A stretch of DNA of 64,000 nucleotides from Tenebrio molitor (GCF_963966145.1 NC_091051.1:8246001-8310000); one strand, 5' to 3'; shown: positions 1-13,754, numbered from the stretch's first letter. A program made the numbers and translations. The notes: generated by a model not told the origin, from the sequence alone.

Positions 1-990
1 ATTACAAAACATCACACGTTGCTCGTACCTACAACACTTGTAAATACTTATCACTTCTTCATTACGTTTTCTATAAGTCTAATTATAAAGTAATTAGAAA
101 TGGTCGTAATGATATTTGACGACGAGGACCGATGATGTGATGATGACTGTTGAGAAATAAAATAAATTATTTCAAACTCTTCAACTGATGAATAGACATT
201 GTTTATAAAACAATCGGGCTTTATGTCAGACGAGAAGATCTTCTCGACCTTGCCAGAATCCTTTAATACCATCATCAGTGGGATTTTACAATTGAATTCA
301 CTATTCGCACAAGCGGGGATGACCGAAATAACTAACCTAAATATTTACTCTTAATTAATGATGGACTATGGTTAATGAACTAAATTGGGAGTTTTTTGAT
401 TAACGGTTAACATTTAAAGCACCAACTCTTTGATTAAGATACTTTTCTTCTTCACTGTGAACAGCTCTCAAATTGTTTCTTGACGTATCTGTTATTTTTA
501 ATTATTTATTTATTACTCGGAAACAGTCATCTCTATTTTTCTATTATGAAGTAAATTTAATGAATGAGGACAGTAATAAAGAAGGTATTTAGCAAAGTAC
601 ATTTTTAATAATAATAATAATTATCAGACGCTTTCTTATGAGCAAATGAAAAATACAATTTTTAAAAATGTTATTTTTTTAGTGTAATTGTTAAAAATTT
701 GTCTGAAGTTTTCTTAATAGTTAAGTTAGGTATTTCCTGATCTGATCAACAATATTCAATAAGTGTTCAATTGGGTTAAGATCTGACGGTTGAGATGTCA
801 GTTGCAGAACTTCGACGTTTTTGGTTTAAGGACATGTCTTTACAAGACGTGATAAATGTCTCGAGGGGTAATTTTGTTGGACGGAAGCTTTACTTGTTCA
901 AGAAGGTTTTTGTAAATGCTTTATTTGCCCTCCGAGCTTTCGAATTCCTGATGATAATAAAAAAACATAAAAATCACAATTCCAAAAAAT
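1..990. other. AT-rich unique sequence, no gene seen
   Basis: I see no coding region or clear repeat here. There is a short AAT-type microsatellite near 606-622. Open frames are under 75 codons and have no recognisable content. Confidence 0.5.
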
Positions 991-1602
991 AACATTTTTC
1001 TTTCTACTCCCCACCTCTTTCTTTTTCCATTCTGTACCTCCTTTTCTCTTTCATCCATCCTCTCTCCCTTCCGTCTTCATTTAGTATTTCTCCCCGTTCC
1101 TTTCTTTCCCTCTCTCTCATTTCACTATATCCATTCCACATGGGCTCAATTGTCTCTCTCTCCTTATAGCACATTCTGGACCTTCTTTCCTCTCCTTCCA
1201 TCCAATGCCTGTTTTCTCTCTCCTCATTCCCACATCTAAATCTCGCCATCATTATTCTTTCTTTTTGCACTCTGTCATACTTGCTGTTGTTTCTGGATTC
1301 TTTGATTCTTTCCCTTCTTTCTTGCTTGTCTGGTCTTTGTCCCTTTCACTTAGCTCTACATTCACCCATCTTCCTTTTGCTCGTAATCTTTCCACTTCTT
1401 CACTGGCATACCCGTTTCTCTCTCTCCTTCTTCTCCGTGTTTTTTTTCATTCTTTCCAGCATTCCGTTAGTATTCCTTCCGTCCATTTTGTTCTCACTCA
1501 AATATTTTTCTTGTACTTTCTCTACCTCTTCTTATTCTTTCTATCCCCAGATCACTGCCCCGTACTATCTCTCTATAGGTATGTCTTATCCGTGGCTGGT
1601 TC
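991..1602 (-). mobile_element. Non-LTR retrotransposon copy A, 3' end only, antisense
   Basis: The plus strand is a long pyrimidine-rich tract. Read on the minus strand it encodes a Glu/Arg/Lys-rich C-terminal region ending in the motif RMCYKERETIEPMWNGYSEM, the decayed form of a Cys/His terminal motif found in many insect non-LTR retrotransposon polyproteins. The same region recurs at 17985-18966 (minus), 27408-28850 (plus) and 53143-54540 (plus). In this copy the His and the last Cys of the motif read Pro and Tyr. The 5' side matches upstream retrotransposon sequence to about 1600. Beyond that a short piece resembling a region further upstream in the element (around GTCTTATCCGTGGCT) follows directly, which suggests an internal deletion. 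No reverse transcriptase domain remains. The copy cannot encode a working protein. Confidence 0.8.
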
Positions 1603-2828
1603 TATTTTCAAGAAGCTTTTTGTGTGCCATCGAGTTTATGATTTGATCTCTCTCTGAACAAGTTTGGTTTTCCGCAGCAAACTTTAGACAAAATGGATGA
1701 CGAATGCACTTTTTACCATTGCTTCCAAAAAGGCTAAGCTTTGATTTACTTTGAACCAATCCTCAAAACTGCAGTTTTGGTAGACACTGTCGTGCAAATT
1801 AATCTTCTCTCTAGCCTTCTTTCATTATTTTTGAGAGAGAAGACAATCATCGAAACTAAAGCTCTTTAGAACACAGAAGATTGTTTTTGAGCTCCTTTAT
1901 CTTCATGATTCTTTCTCATATTGTGTGTATTGTGTGTCCGACCTGATCAACTAAAATTGATAAACTGAAATTGACAAACTGATGATGTCTTCCTTACATT
2001 GTTCATTTTGATATCGACTACTCCTATAATTTAAAAAATAAAAACAAAAATGAGTGAAAATCGCGATGAAAAATTTTATGCTAAAGTATGTACTCGTAAT
2101 TATTATTAAGCTTTTGCAATACGCAAGTCAAGGGATCCTATCCAAGGAAAACAACTTCGAGAGTGATTTCAAAGCATGAAGCAGCCATGGTTCCGTCAGT
2201 CTTTCCAGATTCACAGAGGTAGCTTCAACAGATTAACTCGTCCAACTTACAGCCCAGACCTAGATGCAAGCGTTCTGGAAAGTGAAATTGAAACTGTAAA
2301 AGAAAGAAAAAATTGGATTATTCTTTGATTCATGAATTATCAAGAAATATTTTGCAACATACAAAGATATTAAAGATTCACTCAGGATGACTGACAACCT
2401 CCCTAGTGTAAAACTGTAAAACAAATCACATAGGGAGATAAGGTGTGACTGTTATATATCAAAAGAAGCGTCTTGAAGAGAGGAATCCAGCAGTGTGAAA
2501 TTCAATGGAATACGATACTGGAAAAACAATTTCAATCGAATCTGTAAATTTGAACGTAACATCTATTACTTCTGTCCAAATTATCGTCAAGAAGAAATCA
2601 GTGTAAAATTCAAAGCAGACATTTTTAAAATGAAGCCAAATGGATCTAAAAGCATGAAACATTAACTATCAATAAAGTAATAAAAATATTGCAGTTGACC
2701 TTGTTAATTTTGAATTGCGACTGGCATACGCATCACATAATTTTTACCAGTTTTGTAAATTGCTTTTTATCGTCATCTGGGAGTATATTAAAATTTCTAA
2801 TTTCTGCTTATCAATTATAGGTTTTCAG
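1603..2828. other. Unique AT-rich stretch, no gene seen
   Basis: The first part (to about 1680) is residual flank of the retrotransposon copy. The rest shows no repeat shared with the window. Frames at 2100-2340 are interrupted by stops and I do not recognise them. Confidence 0.4.
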
Positions 2829-2906
2829 ATTTGGATGGAAAATTGTACGGCGGTCGTTGGCAAGTCCTTCCTGAAGTTGTGCAGCCTGCACGGGTGCGAG
2901 GAGAAC
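2829..2906 (+). CDS. Possible small internal coding exon, unidentified
   Basis: A 78-base segment is bounded by a TTTTCAG acceptor-like site and a strong GTGAGT donor-like site (AAC followed by GTGAGTTATAG). Its length is a multiple of three. One frame is open across it and reads IWMENCTAVVGKSFLKLCSL followed by HGCEEN. A second frame (LDGKLYGGRWQVLPEVVQPA and on) is also open, so the phase is undecided. The GC content is higher than in the flanks, and it opens a CpG-richer island. I do not recognise the peptide. The phrase NCTAVVGKSFLKLC loosely recalls the first strand of immunoglobulin V-type domains, but this is too short to assign. It may equally be chance. Confidence 0.2.
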
Positions 2907-3850
2907 GTGAGTTATAGCTATGCAAAAAGATGATTCGGCGTGTAAACAACCAGTCGACGTTTTGTTACAGATAGTTAGTCAGGAAGTCACGCGTGACGTC
3001 GTCTGGCTGCTCGCGGGAAAAATGATTTAAGTAGCCATTCTCGTTTCGAAGAATACCGACAAAAAACCATGACCGAAAGCTGGTCTATGCCGATTCGAAA
3101 TTGAATCAAATGTTATTTTCGGCGTTATTTTTTGACGGACGTTAATTGTGCTCCCATAATTGGATCCCAACGTCGGTAGCCTGTCAAGCTTTAGAATTCC
3201 TCCGGTCGTGATTTATTCGGGAACACCGCCAATGACAGCGTTTAAGTCTAATGCGTCCCGCTGGCAGTCCCGTGTCAAAGGTTAGAGTGACAATGGTCTC
3301 CTCGACGTCCCACTGTACGTCATATTTATCCCGCCACGATTATTATGTGAAATTTGCATGCCACTCGACCTTTCCTCTACGATTTACCGTGGAAGAAGGC
3401 GACACCAAACGACAGCTAGATAAATAATGGCCATAGACAAATCCGGTGAGTAGATTTATCGATGGGATAATTTACGACTATCGGTCCATTCCAACACTTT
3501 GTCGTTGTTTTTTTCCGTCGATTCGTGTCCTTACGCAATAAAACGCACTGGCGCCACGATAGAAAGCGATGAAATGACGTTTTATAACCACTAAAACAGT
3601 AAGTTGCTTCACGGATACCGGAGCCAGATTCGCATTGTCCGGATTGATTGATTGAAAAGCGTGGAGATGGCGCAACTCGGGATCTTCGCCGTCCCAAATA
3701 CGTCACGGAGGTCAGGAACACACCCACGAAGCCTGCGCCGAGCTTCGTTGTTTCATACTCGAAAACGATACTAATTGCGGGGTCAAATGTCGACACTTTA
3801 CCAAAACTTATTGCTACTCAATTTGGCGCATGACTCATTCCCATCTTGCC
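2907..3850. other. CpG-richer unique island, possible cis-regulatory DNA
   Basis: About 0.9 kb with visibly more G+C and CpG than its flanks, no copies elsewhere in the window and no convincing coding frame. Open frames near 3416-3833 overlap each other on both strands and look incidental. It could be regulatory or constrained non-coding sequence next to the possible exon at 2829-2906. That reading rests only on composition and uniqueness. Confidence 0.3.
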
Positions 3851-6277
3851 ATATACAAAAGAAACTTTCATTTAAGTCCGTTTGTTTATTAAATGCCCGG
3901 ACTTTATAAGGATAATACTTATTTATTATATTGTTCTGGAGCCATTGTGAATATGTATGAAAAGTAAATCCTGGCGACGACCTGGATTTTTTACCCGACC
4001 GGCATCAATGCATAGATAACCCAAGGACCAACAAGTGTGAACAAACCCCTCATTATAATATGCATTATGTTAGTAATTAATTTAAGCAGGAATCCGCCCA
4101 TTTTGTGTACATATCTAATGCCATTGTTGCGGCCTACTCGGGATAACTGCCACTTCATTATCGCACTCCCGGCTTGTTCACAAAATTTTTAAATTCTTTC
4201 AAGCGTTGCACAAACGAGGTGCAATATGCACACGACCGATTAGGTACCATGTCTGACATATTTCACACACGCCGCCTTTCCGTTCGAGACTAACGAACAC
4301 ATTTTTTGTTCGAATTTAATCATTGCTGAAGATTTCGGAGATAATTTGATTGCGTGTTCCTTTCAATAGTTTAATCAAAATCAGTCGTGCTCAGTCATTT
4401 ACTTCCCACCCTATGGCAAGATCAATGCGTGGTAATTTGTTTAATATCTAGCTCGATTACTTCACATGTTGATTCTTCAATCATTATTTAATCAGACGAG
4501 ATGAATAAGAAGTAACCTGTGTAATTTCTAGTTAGTTCCGCATAACGATCCTTATGTATAATAAAGCAACTTTGTTTGTTTAATTTAGGCGTTATGCAAT
4601 TCAAATAACTATAACAAGGTAGGTGCAAACGAAATTTATTCCCAACTAGAACAACGTAGGTAATCTAGAAATATTTTTACTGTTATCTTGACGTTGTGAT
4701 AAGCGCAAATGCCACACTGACCGCTTTTTCTACGATGCTTCTCTTTTGCATACTCGTGTACTTATTTAAATGGAGCGCTACTTAACGAATATAAAGTTTG
4801 TAGAAATATCACAAGAACTTCTTGGAACTGGAATTACCTAGAAATAATGTTTCTATTAACTTTTCACAAGCTCTTGGGCAATTATTATAATTTTTCTTGT
4901 TTAAAATTCAAACGATCAAAATATATTAGGAACTCCTCGTATTCACGGTGAGATTCTTGCACAGTTTGACATTGACATCGAATACCATTCGCATTATAGT
5001 GTAAGCGTGCTGGATGACCGGTAGTCATCAAGAGCCAAGTTATTAACCACGTGCTAGTTAGCAAATAAAAAATAATGTGATATGATTTTATAATAAAGTC
5101 AACAACTAAAAAAATATTAACGATATATGTATTTTATTAATTTAACACAATTATGTGGTTCTTTAGTTTCTTCTTAATTAATTATTAGGTAATTAATTTT
5201 TGGAGGAAATTAAAATATTTGGAGCAAAAATTATTTGAAACGATCTGATGGTTTAGGGTAGATTACTTTAGCAAAAATATATTATAGAAGGTCATCTAGG
5301 TCATCTGTATCTAGGTAAATTGTTTATTGCAGAATTTTTCCTAAAATTTTGTTGCTATAAATTTTTTCGAGATACCTTTGGCGAAATTAAAAATAGATCT
5401 ATTTTTCTAGCAGAAACGGTAAAATCCCTTCCTTTTACTTATTTTAAGCACTTGCACGCCCGTATACTGTTCTATTTTATTACACGTGCATTTCCCTTTG
5501 ATATTTTGCGACATTTCTGCATTAACAATTTAAAATAACTAAAATTACAGCCTCATAAATTTTATCTGATACAAGAAAAAGGAATGTTAGTATGGGATAA
5601 TAATAATCTTTTTTGACGTAAGAATTTGAGCTTATCTCCTCACTACTTTATACGATTTTATAAGACTAATAATTTTGGGAATGCCAAGCCGCACAGACTG
5701 GATGTTTAAAATAAAGGAAATTTTCAAACAAAACGTTTTACGTGCGGCGTAAATTATTGTAATTATAAGGAGAGTTTCCGCCAGCTTTTGTAATTAAGCA
5801 CGCAGTAATTTAGCAAGTTTTTCAAGATTTACTTAAGTAAGTATGCTGGGTAAAATACTGCACACTGACTCACAGGCAAATAGTGTTGGTAGTTGTAAGG
5901 TGGAATATGAACATGGGAATATAACAATTCCACTAAAATAAAAGTGTTTATAAGAGAAGTCAATGCAGTTTCATTGATGTAATACTTTTTGACACGTCTA
6001 ACCTAGTTTTGAGATGATGGTAAAATTGCGTAATAAAATTATTTTCTAATCATGATCACGAAATCGACGCCAGTTTCGATCAAATATCGTTGAAGTGCAC
6101 GAAATAAATGCACGAAATGCATGATCCGATGTGATAAATTCTGACTTTTGAATAAGCTTGAAATTATTATATTAAAACGATTTGTCATAGATTATTTTGC
6201 TTTTAGTGCATCGTTGTTTTTGGATTCTCAAAAGCAGCTCCTTGGAGTTGAAATGTCCACAGGCGGCTCGACCGAGT
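3851..6277. other. Unique AT-rich stretch, nothing identified
   Basis: No gene, inverted repeat or copy of another segment in the window was recognised. Short frames, such as one at 5320-5538, have AT-driven composition and no motif. Confidence 0.45.
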
Positions 6278-6378
6278 CAGTTGCCCAATTGCCAACCTCG
6301 ACTTCGTCTGGGTCTTCAAAATCTGGGCTCAGCACAAAAAGGCTCACTTCTACTCTTAATCATATAATCTACTATTTT
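6278..6378 (-). repeat. Half copy of foldback family 1
   Basis: This matches one arm plus the loop of the palindromic repeat at 10131-10271. It shares the core CCTCGACTTCGTCT, the arm CTCACTTCTACTCTTAAT and the terminus ATCTACTATTTT. The partner arm is missing on the left, so the copy can no longer form the long hairpin. It probably arose by truncation or by recombination between arms. Confidence 0.75.
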
Positions 6379-6467
6379 CGCTACTCACAATGTAATCATG
6401 GATTGGGTGAAAAGATATATGTGATAAAAAATAGATAAAATAGGCTGTGAACAAAAAAGCGTATGTC

Positions 6468-6662
6468 TTAATTTATTTCTTTATTTACCTCGTGAAGCTT
6501 TCGAATGCGTCTGGATGGAGTTGCTTCCATAATTTCCCTCGCATTATCTATTACCTTGGTTACTACCCATTTTTCTTTCAACACTCCCGTTTTCTCTAAA
6601 TAATTCGTAGTTTTCGTTACAACTTGATAAACGTCGGCTGCTTCGAGGGGGAAAATGTTCAT
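6468..6662 (-). CDS. Small open frame, 64 codons, unidentified
   Basis: A minus-strand frame starts in a CAAGATGA context, has in-frame stops just upstream and ends at a TAA. The peptide is of mixed, protein-like composition (for example DVYQVVTKTTNYLEKTG) and would be soluble and basic toward its end (ATPSRRIRKLHEVNKE). I recognise no family, see no splice sites and see no second copy in the window. It could be a short real ORF, a relic of a mobile element next to the half foldback repeat, or chance. Confidence 0.15.
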   Translation of the reverse strand: MNIFPLEAADVYQVVTKTTNYLEKTGVLKEKWVVTKVIDNAREIMEATPSRRIRKLHEVNKEIN

Positions 6663-9600
6663 CTTGACTATCTAATTTTATCTTATTGTATTTTTCTTCA
6701 TTAGCAATTTTGTTTTGGTTGGGATTTTCGTTTTGACTTTGTTAAGCTCACTAAATCGTACCACATCTAAAGAGGTTATGAAAAACTAAGATTTTATCAA
6801 CGAAATACTTTTGCAAAAAGAAGAACAATTAATTATAGTTAACTGACGTTAAAAACATTTTAAAGTCGCAGAAACAAGTTTAAGGACAACTTCAGGATTA
6901 GAAGAATAATAAACATTAATTAATAAATCATATGTGATTTAAATAGGATATTAATGAATTCCGGCAGATTACTTTTGCGTTTCTAAATATTTTAGTGCAT
7001 TCAGTTTTCAATAAATTGCAATTATGTGTTGTGTTACAAATATTTCTATCGTCCACGTATTTGCATTTAGCATTAACAAGTATGATCAGTTAATGGAATG
7101 TCGTCTGTATCTATTTAATAAAAAAGGGTATCATCACATAACTAGTTTTACTTCTTCATATTTGGAAAAATACGAGGGACGTTCAACATTTATTGTCTTG
7201 GATAAGCCTTCATTGCCATATACAAAGCATCAATTAAATTTTATCGATAGTAACATGTAAAATATGGATGAAACATTAGGTTTGACTTAAAAAATTAATC
7301 GTAAGCCCGTTGTTCAGTATTTGTAATTTTTAAAAATGAAAAAATATCTAGCAGTAATGAGATATTTGTGATAAAGGAACCCCAACAAGTCAATAATGAT
7401 ATGAGTGAAGTATTAGGCGAATCTATCTCTCCATATCGCGTGGTTCAAAACAGGTCCAGAGATTTTAAACTTGACAGACAATCTTGTTAACATGCATGAG
7501 CACTTCACACCTCAAAATTGTTATGACACCAGAAAACATTGATATGGTCACAATTAAATTCATGGCGTGCTGTGGTTTTTATAAACCTAGGTAGCATAGA
7601 AAACAATTTGCAAATATAGTATAAAAGGGGTTGCTATCTCAAGATTACAAAAACTATTCAGAGAACGGTGGAGAAAGGAGGTGGAGCAGCTTCCTAGAAA
7701 ATTTCCTGTCAGGAGGAAAAGTTATGAACATTTTTGAAGTGAAACTTTTTATGGGAGGGTTTTGAAATTCTGATCGGCAACCTTTTTGTGTGAGGAAAAG
7801 TGGTGGGGGTAAACACTGTCTCGCACAACGGTTGCGCTAATATTTCCATCTCACTTAAATGTAAGTTAATCTGTTTGACACGCACACGATACAAATATCC
7901 CTTACAATTGTGTATACTTCTGTATTTGTCACATTCACGGCATTTATCGATAATGTCCCCTCTTTTAATTTGGTGGCTTAAAAATGAACAATGAGTTACG
8001 CATTTCGATATTGTTTAGTGTTATCGTTGTTTATAATTTATTTTCTTCATCAAAATATACAATTTTGTTGTGAATATGCTATTTAAAAGTGATTGATGAA
8101 TAATTACCCTGTAATACAAAAGTTTCACTTCTATCGTGCGTCTTTACGACACACTCTGTTTTTTTTTCTGGTAAAGTGGTGGAGGGCATTTGGTTATCAT
8201 TTATTGTGCGAATAGAATAGGAGGATTAATATGTCAAATTAATTTCCAAAGTAAGTGATGCAAACAAGACACCGTCACAGTTCACAAGAGCTGGATTATA
8301 ACGATTTTAAAATATAGAAGCAACCACTTTATTTTCCACGTCAAACCTTCTAAGATGACTCTTTATTTCGAAAATTAACACATGTATTTATTTAATGACG
8401 AAGGTTCGAGGCAAAACCAAAATATGTGTTTCGTAAAGGATATCGAAACATCAAAACTGTCATGACGCTAGTTTTAGGTGGCTCTATTGAGAAATAAAAT
8501 TCTTTGAATTTTTGCTTCTACATCAGAGGCAGGAAATATTGTGGAAAGTGTCCAGTTACATATTTTAATTTTCAAAAAATCTACACAAAATTTTCTGAAG
8601 AAAATATTTTTGTAAATTAGGATGGTGACGAGTATGCTGAAAATTAAAACCCCGTATTGTTTTGAGTTTTTGTATAAATTCCGAGGAGAAGAGGCTATTA
8701 ATCGGGTGTTACCCGCAAGTCGCCGAGGCATTCGAATCATCCTTTTGAAATGTTTAATCCCATCACGTTCTAAAATAGGCAATACTAATTTGTCAAAAGT
8801 TATTGGGAGCGTAAACCGAATATTAACTCGTTAATTATTCTATTGGCTGTGAGAGAATCGATCAGGTGTATACCCATAGATTTTTTTAATCGGGTGTTTA
8901 TTTTGTTGATGATAATGCTAGATATTTTAATTAGTTATTATGGGATCGCTACCGCGCGGCGAGCATTAACAGTTTGTAATTTATTTGTAATTAATAGAGA
9001 GGGCAGGGCCGACTTTGCGGGAAAGTAATGAGCAGTGGTGTAATGCTATACTGTTACCTCTCCGGAATCTTAATAGTATCTGTCGACAGATGAACTTTAA
9101 TAATACAACAAATTACCGGACCGAACTCACGCGCGTCCAGGTGAACGAGCCTTAAGACTGCGCCCGACCATTTTCCGGGAAACAACCAGACCGGTACATA
9201 AATATCTGGAAAGGACACGAATACCCAAATCAAATGTGGTCTAAATGTCGCAGCAGAATGGAGTGGGTTGAGCGTTTAATAGTTAATTCGCGACGACCTT
9301 ACTGCCCACTCTTGAATCTCAACTTAATTGTACACAACAATAAATTTTCAATTGATAAAATACTAACACGTATACAATTAAGTTTCTTGTAAGGTGGACT
9401 GTGCACACACATATAAATGATAGTTGCTTTGACAGGAATATATGTCCCTTCCTACAGTCACGTTCGACAAAAATTCATTTTTTGCGGAATCGAGAGAAAA
9501 TAGTGTATAAATTACGCTTCACCGGTTAAACGGTTGAGTAAGATTTTATTGCTTCTCTGCACGATAAAACTATCCACATCGCGATAAAATGTACCGAAAT

Positions 9601-10130
9601 ATGACAGCCACAAACTCTAAGAAGTTGTCAAGGTGACACTATCGCTCGTGTAACGCGGTTCTACGACTAACAACTCGTAAAATATCAAAAATCAGTCGGA
9701 AGATTTAAATCTAATAATCAATTTAAACTTGAAAGTCACATTTATTACACCATGCGATAACGGTGTATAATGCTTTAACTATTATAAGTCTTGCGAACAC
9801 AACGTTACAGAATGCAGAATCTGCATGACTGGTCAATTTAACTCCGATCTTCTCCTAAGTAGTTAAATAATATAATATATTTTTAATACATTTATTAGTG
9901 CCATATTCTGTTCTGCATACCTAAATTAAATCTTTTATATCATTAAAATTTAAAAAAAATACCACCCTGCATGGTTCCTACATTTTGATCTAATATTTTG
10001 AATTTTGATGTATTCATATCTATCGAAGCTACAATTTTTTTCGTGATATGGGAAATTCTTGTAAAATTACAATTTGTTGCTGAGTATACCCATTATTTAT
10101 TTAGTCTGAATATGCTAATTTGAAAATACA
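6663..10130. other. Unique AT-rich stretch with a slightly CpG-richer part at 8950-9310
   Basis: No gene recognised. The segment 8950-9310 is richer in CpG and may be constrained non-coding DNA. Overlapping frames at 8474-9028 on both strands show no motif. Confidence 0.35.
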
Positions 10131-10271
10131 AAATAGTAGATTATATCATTAAGAGTAGAAGTGAGTCCTTTTGTGCTAAGCCCAGAGATTGAAGACCGAG
10201 ACGAAGTCGAGGCCGTAACTGGGCGAAGCACAAAAAGACTCACTTCTACTCTTAATGATATATACTATTTT
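10131..10271. repeat. Foldback family 1, full palindromic copy
   Basis: This is a near-perfect inverted repeat. The arms (about 10143-10186 and 10220-10263) share ATCATTAAGAGTAGAAGTGA and continue into TTTTGTGCT..GCCCAG with two or three mismatches. Weaker pairing extends outward through AAAATAGTA. The loop side carries GACGAAGTCGAGG. There is no coding capacity. The structure is that of a non-autonomous foldback or MITE-like element. A transcript through it would form a stem of more than 40 bp. Confidence 0.85.
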
Positions 10272-13200
10272 ATCCTCAAACTGTAAAATTGAGAAGGCGA
10301 CTGTTCTTGGTTGGTTACGTTCGTCTTTGAAATCTCATTTTTGTCAGTAAATTGTAACAGTAAGAAGTAATGATGAATATTTCCCCTCTCGAAAGGTTAA
10401 TTCATCGTTCACAAAAATTAAAGCACATCATGGGTAGGATGAGAAATTTTCAACAGTGTTGCAACTTTCCCGCATCTCTTAAATGCTTAAGATTTAAATG
10501 TATTTTATAGCTTCTTGGTAAAAATTTAGTTGTTTTTGTTTACTCAACAAAAATATTAATCGCTCGTTTGCTTATCTTAAATTAATATTTCACGTAAACC
10601 AATCAGATAATCGACTAAATGTGCTGTTAAATTTATGAAGAATTACAGAAGCTTTTACGACTGTAGTAACAGAATTATTATAACTATCCTTGTTTGCTTC
10701 TCAAGGTTATTAAAATCCATATCAATTTATGTATTTAACACAGAAATAATATAAAATTTTGCTGTTATAAATTAATTTTGTGATCTAAACTACAAGTTTC
10801 TGTAGTAGAATGACTTCAAATCAGCATCACTCTTGTTATTCTCTTCATAATATTCCTTTATCGTATTGAAAATTATTTTCTGTAATATTTCCTCATTTTA
10901 GCCTAATTTGAACTTAAAAATTCTTTTGGACAAAGAGAATTACCTCACTCCCAATTCTAGGTAAATTATTTTATATTTAGTAGCCAATATTAAAGTATAA
11001 ACCTTTACAAAAATTTGTCAGATATGTGTACATTTATTTACACCCTCTGAAAATGGAGTTTTTTAATTTTTTTTTCTTACTTATTATTACTCTGCAAAAG
11101 TCAGAAATAGAAAATGAAAGAATAAAATATTATACGATTTTTAGCAAAAGAGATGTAACATCTTGTTTGTTTCACACTATTTTTTAATAAATAATTATAC
11201 AGAGCATTCTCATAATTTTGTAAGAGTCATATGACGAAGATGGTTTTAACAAAAACGTGTAAAAGTGTGTAGATTGCAGCAAAAGTAGGCCGAAAACAGA
11301 GCATTGCAAATAACAAAAGGTTATATTAAAATATACCTTTAATCGTTGCCATCTTTAACAAATTAGTTTACCTACCACAGAAGTAAAATCCCGTAAAATA
11401 GAAAACCATTAAAAAATTCCTTTCTCATGACTATAATATTCAGAATTCATTAAATCAAGTGCTACTTGAAACTCACTGAAATTTGTAAATGGGAATTGAC
11501 AACAAATTGTTTACACAGAGTCTGATAAACAATCATCGCCATCGCAAGTATGAAATATACGCAGTCTTGATTTGCTGGTAAATAATTATGTAAATTGGAC
11601 GCCATACTTCGTATTCAACTCTCAAACTTTGAAACTTTACCTTAATTAATTTAAAATGTTTGTCTTTTTTAACTACACTCTTTGTTTTGAAATATTTTCT
11701 GGTTTCTTCAAATTTAATTCTCTTCAAAACATACATTTTGTCAAACATTTATCTTCACAAATATAATATTGTTTTACCGCAACAAACATTTCAAAAAATT
11801 AACTTTTTGTAGTTTTAACACAATTCCTTCTTTTTGGAAAGTAGTTATTTTTATTAATTCACACTCACGAGTTTATTTTTGAAGAGCTTTTCGTGTTGTG
11901 TTTGGAGTCAATTTTTGTTTCAAGGATAACATATTTCTATTTGATTCTACTCTGATAAATAATTTAATACGTTTTACCACAAAATCCACACCAGCAAACA
12001 TAAGTGAACATGATTCCTTCCAAAGAATTTTGAAGCGATTTTCATATTTTAAAGAAATAGGTCTATCTGTGAAACACGTGATAATTTTTAAACAAATAAA
12101 AATCTGAGATGTAACTAACTAACGTCAAGAAACTACCGTTGACGCACTTACAAAAAGAGGAATAATAGAAAAAGCAAATAAATATCGGCAATCGAAACGG
12201 AATTTATCAGCAATATTTTGCGTTTTATTAGACAGAAATCAATTCAATTTCTTTGGCCGCAATTAAAAGAAGTAAATAAATGCGAACGACTTGCTAATAG
12301 AACGTGTTAATTATTAAATACCGCATCCAGGACTCTTCCCAGCGAGAAAATACGAAAAAGGTTTGCTTGTGCATTTTTCACCAACACATCACCCCGAAGT
12401 GGATGCAAATATTCCTTGACCGGACAACACTTAACCAATAATTCACACAATTTGCTTGTAATTTCCAAGGAACGAAAATTATTAAATTAGTCCTGTGTGA
12501 TGACAGTACCTTTCTGAGTGCACCTTGCGGCCTGAGAACATTGTCAAGCTGAGAATTATTTATTTTTATATTTGTAGCAAGTCGCCAAGATCATTGAACT
12601 AGATAATTACGTTTAACAATCTCTGGTGTAATTTTTTTCGAGTTTCACGTAGTGAATGAGCGATTTTCCTGCTTGCAATTGGTAATCCTGGCTAATTGCG
12701 GCGCGACCCCGTTGAAATTTAAATCGTGTAATTAAATCGGTGAATTATCCACGGCCGCAATAAACCGATTTGAACTTATGATCTCTCTCCAATTTATTAA
12801 CGTTAACTGTTCCAGCTAGCTGCGCCTAGTTTAGGAATGCCGTGGAAAATAGCAAAAATCACAGATATATACGACCAAGATACGCTCAAATCGAAGAAGT
12901 AATCTACATGCAGTAATCTAATCGGGCACAGGTGTCCATGAATATTACAGTCGCGCAAAGGCGTGCGCTATTTTTTCCGTGTAGGCCGCATATTTATGGA
13001 ACAAGGACGTCGTTCCATGTTACACGCCATCTTTTAAGGACAACATACGGGATGATTATTATTACTTCTTTCTCGTCGCAATATTACGTCTTACACTCAG
13101 CGAGAACTGTCCGCAACCCTTGGCTCGACCATATCTTTTCCTGGCCTCTTCTGAATATCTATTTATCAACCTTTCTTTGGTGCTGCTTAAGAATTTACTA

Positions 13201-13754
13201 TTATAAGATTTTTCTCTTGGTACACCACCTCAACAGGAGTCTCTATAAACATGTTGGTTATTTGAATTAATTTTTAAAATCCGTCTACAAATCTACTTAT
13301 TCTGATCTGTCTCTTTCAATTCTTTTTCTGCTTACTGAGTGTCTTTCCCGTCAATGTCTTAATAGAGATATTAAGAGTCCATGTCCTTGATAACATGATA
13401 AAATACCATCAAAGTTTTCCAGGATCTAGGACTGTAAATAACCAATTACCACATAGTACAGTCAAGGTTCATGATGGAAGAAGACATCTACATATATGTA
13501 ATGTAGCAAATGCAATATGGCTGTGCAACATGCAAGATAATGAGTATGGACGTGTAATGTGTGACACTAACAACCAACAACAAGATAATTTTTCTGATTA
13601 GTACTTTTACAGTTAATCCTTAGATAAACCGTCTCTAATAATTGTAAAAAAAATCGTGCTACAGAATGACAGATACAAGATTTTAACTCTAGATGAATGA
13701 AAAATGAAGAACATTGAAATTTATCAAATAATAATTATATTTCAGATAATACTA
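10272..13754. other. Unique stretch, AT-rich then CpG-richer at 12600-13050
   Basis: No repeats shared with the rest of the window and no convincing gene. The part at 12600-13050 has higher CpG. A frame of 112 codons at 12932-13270 has no recognisable motif and I treat it as incidental. Confidence 0.35.

Noticed and set aside
1205..1657. Open plus-strand frames rich in Ser, Leu and Phe
   Set aside because: These are antisense shadows of the purine-rich retrotransposon C-terminal region. The same peptides appear opposite the other copies.
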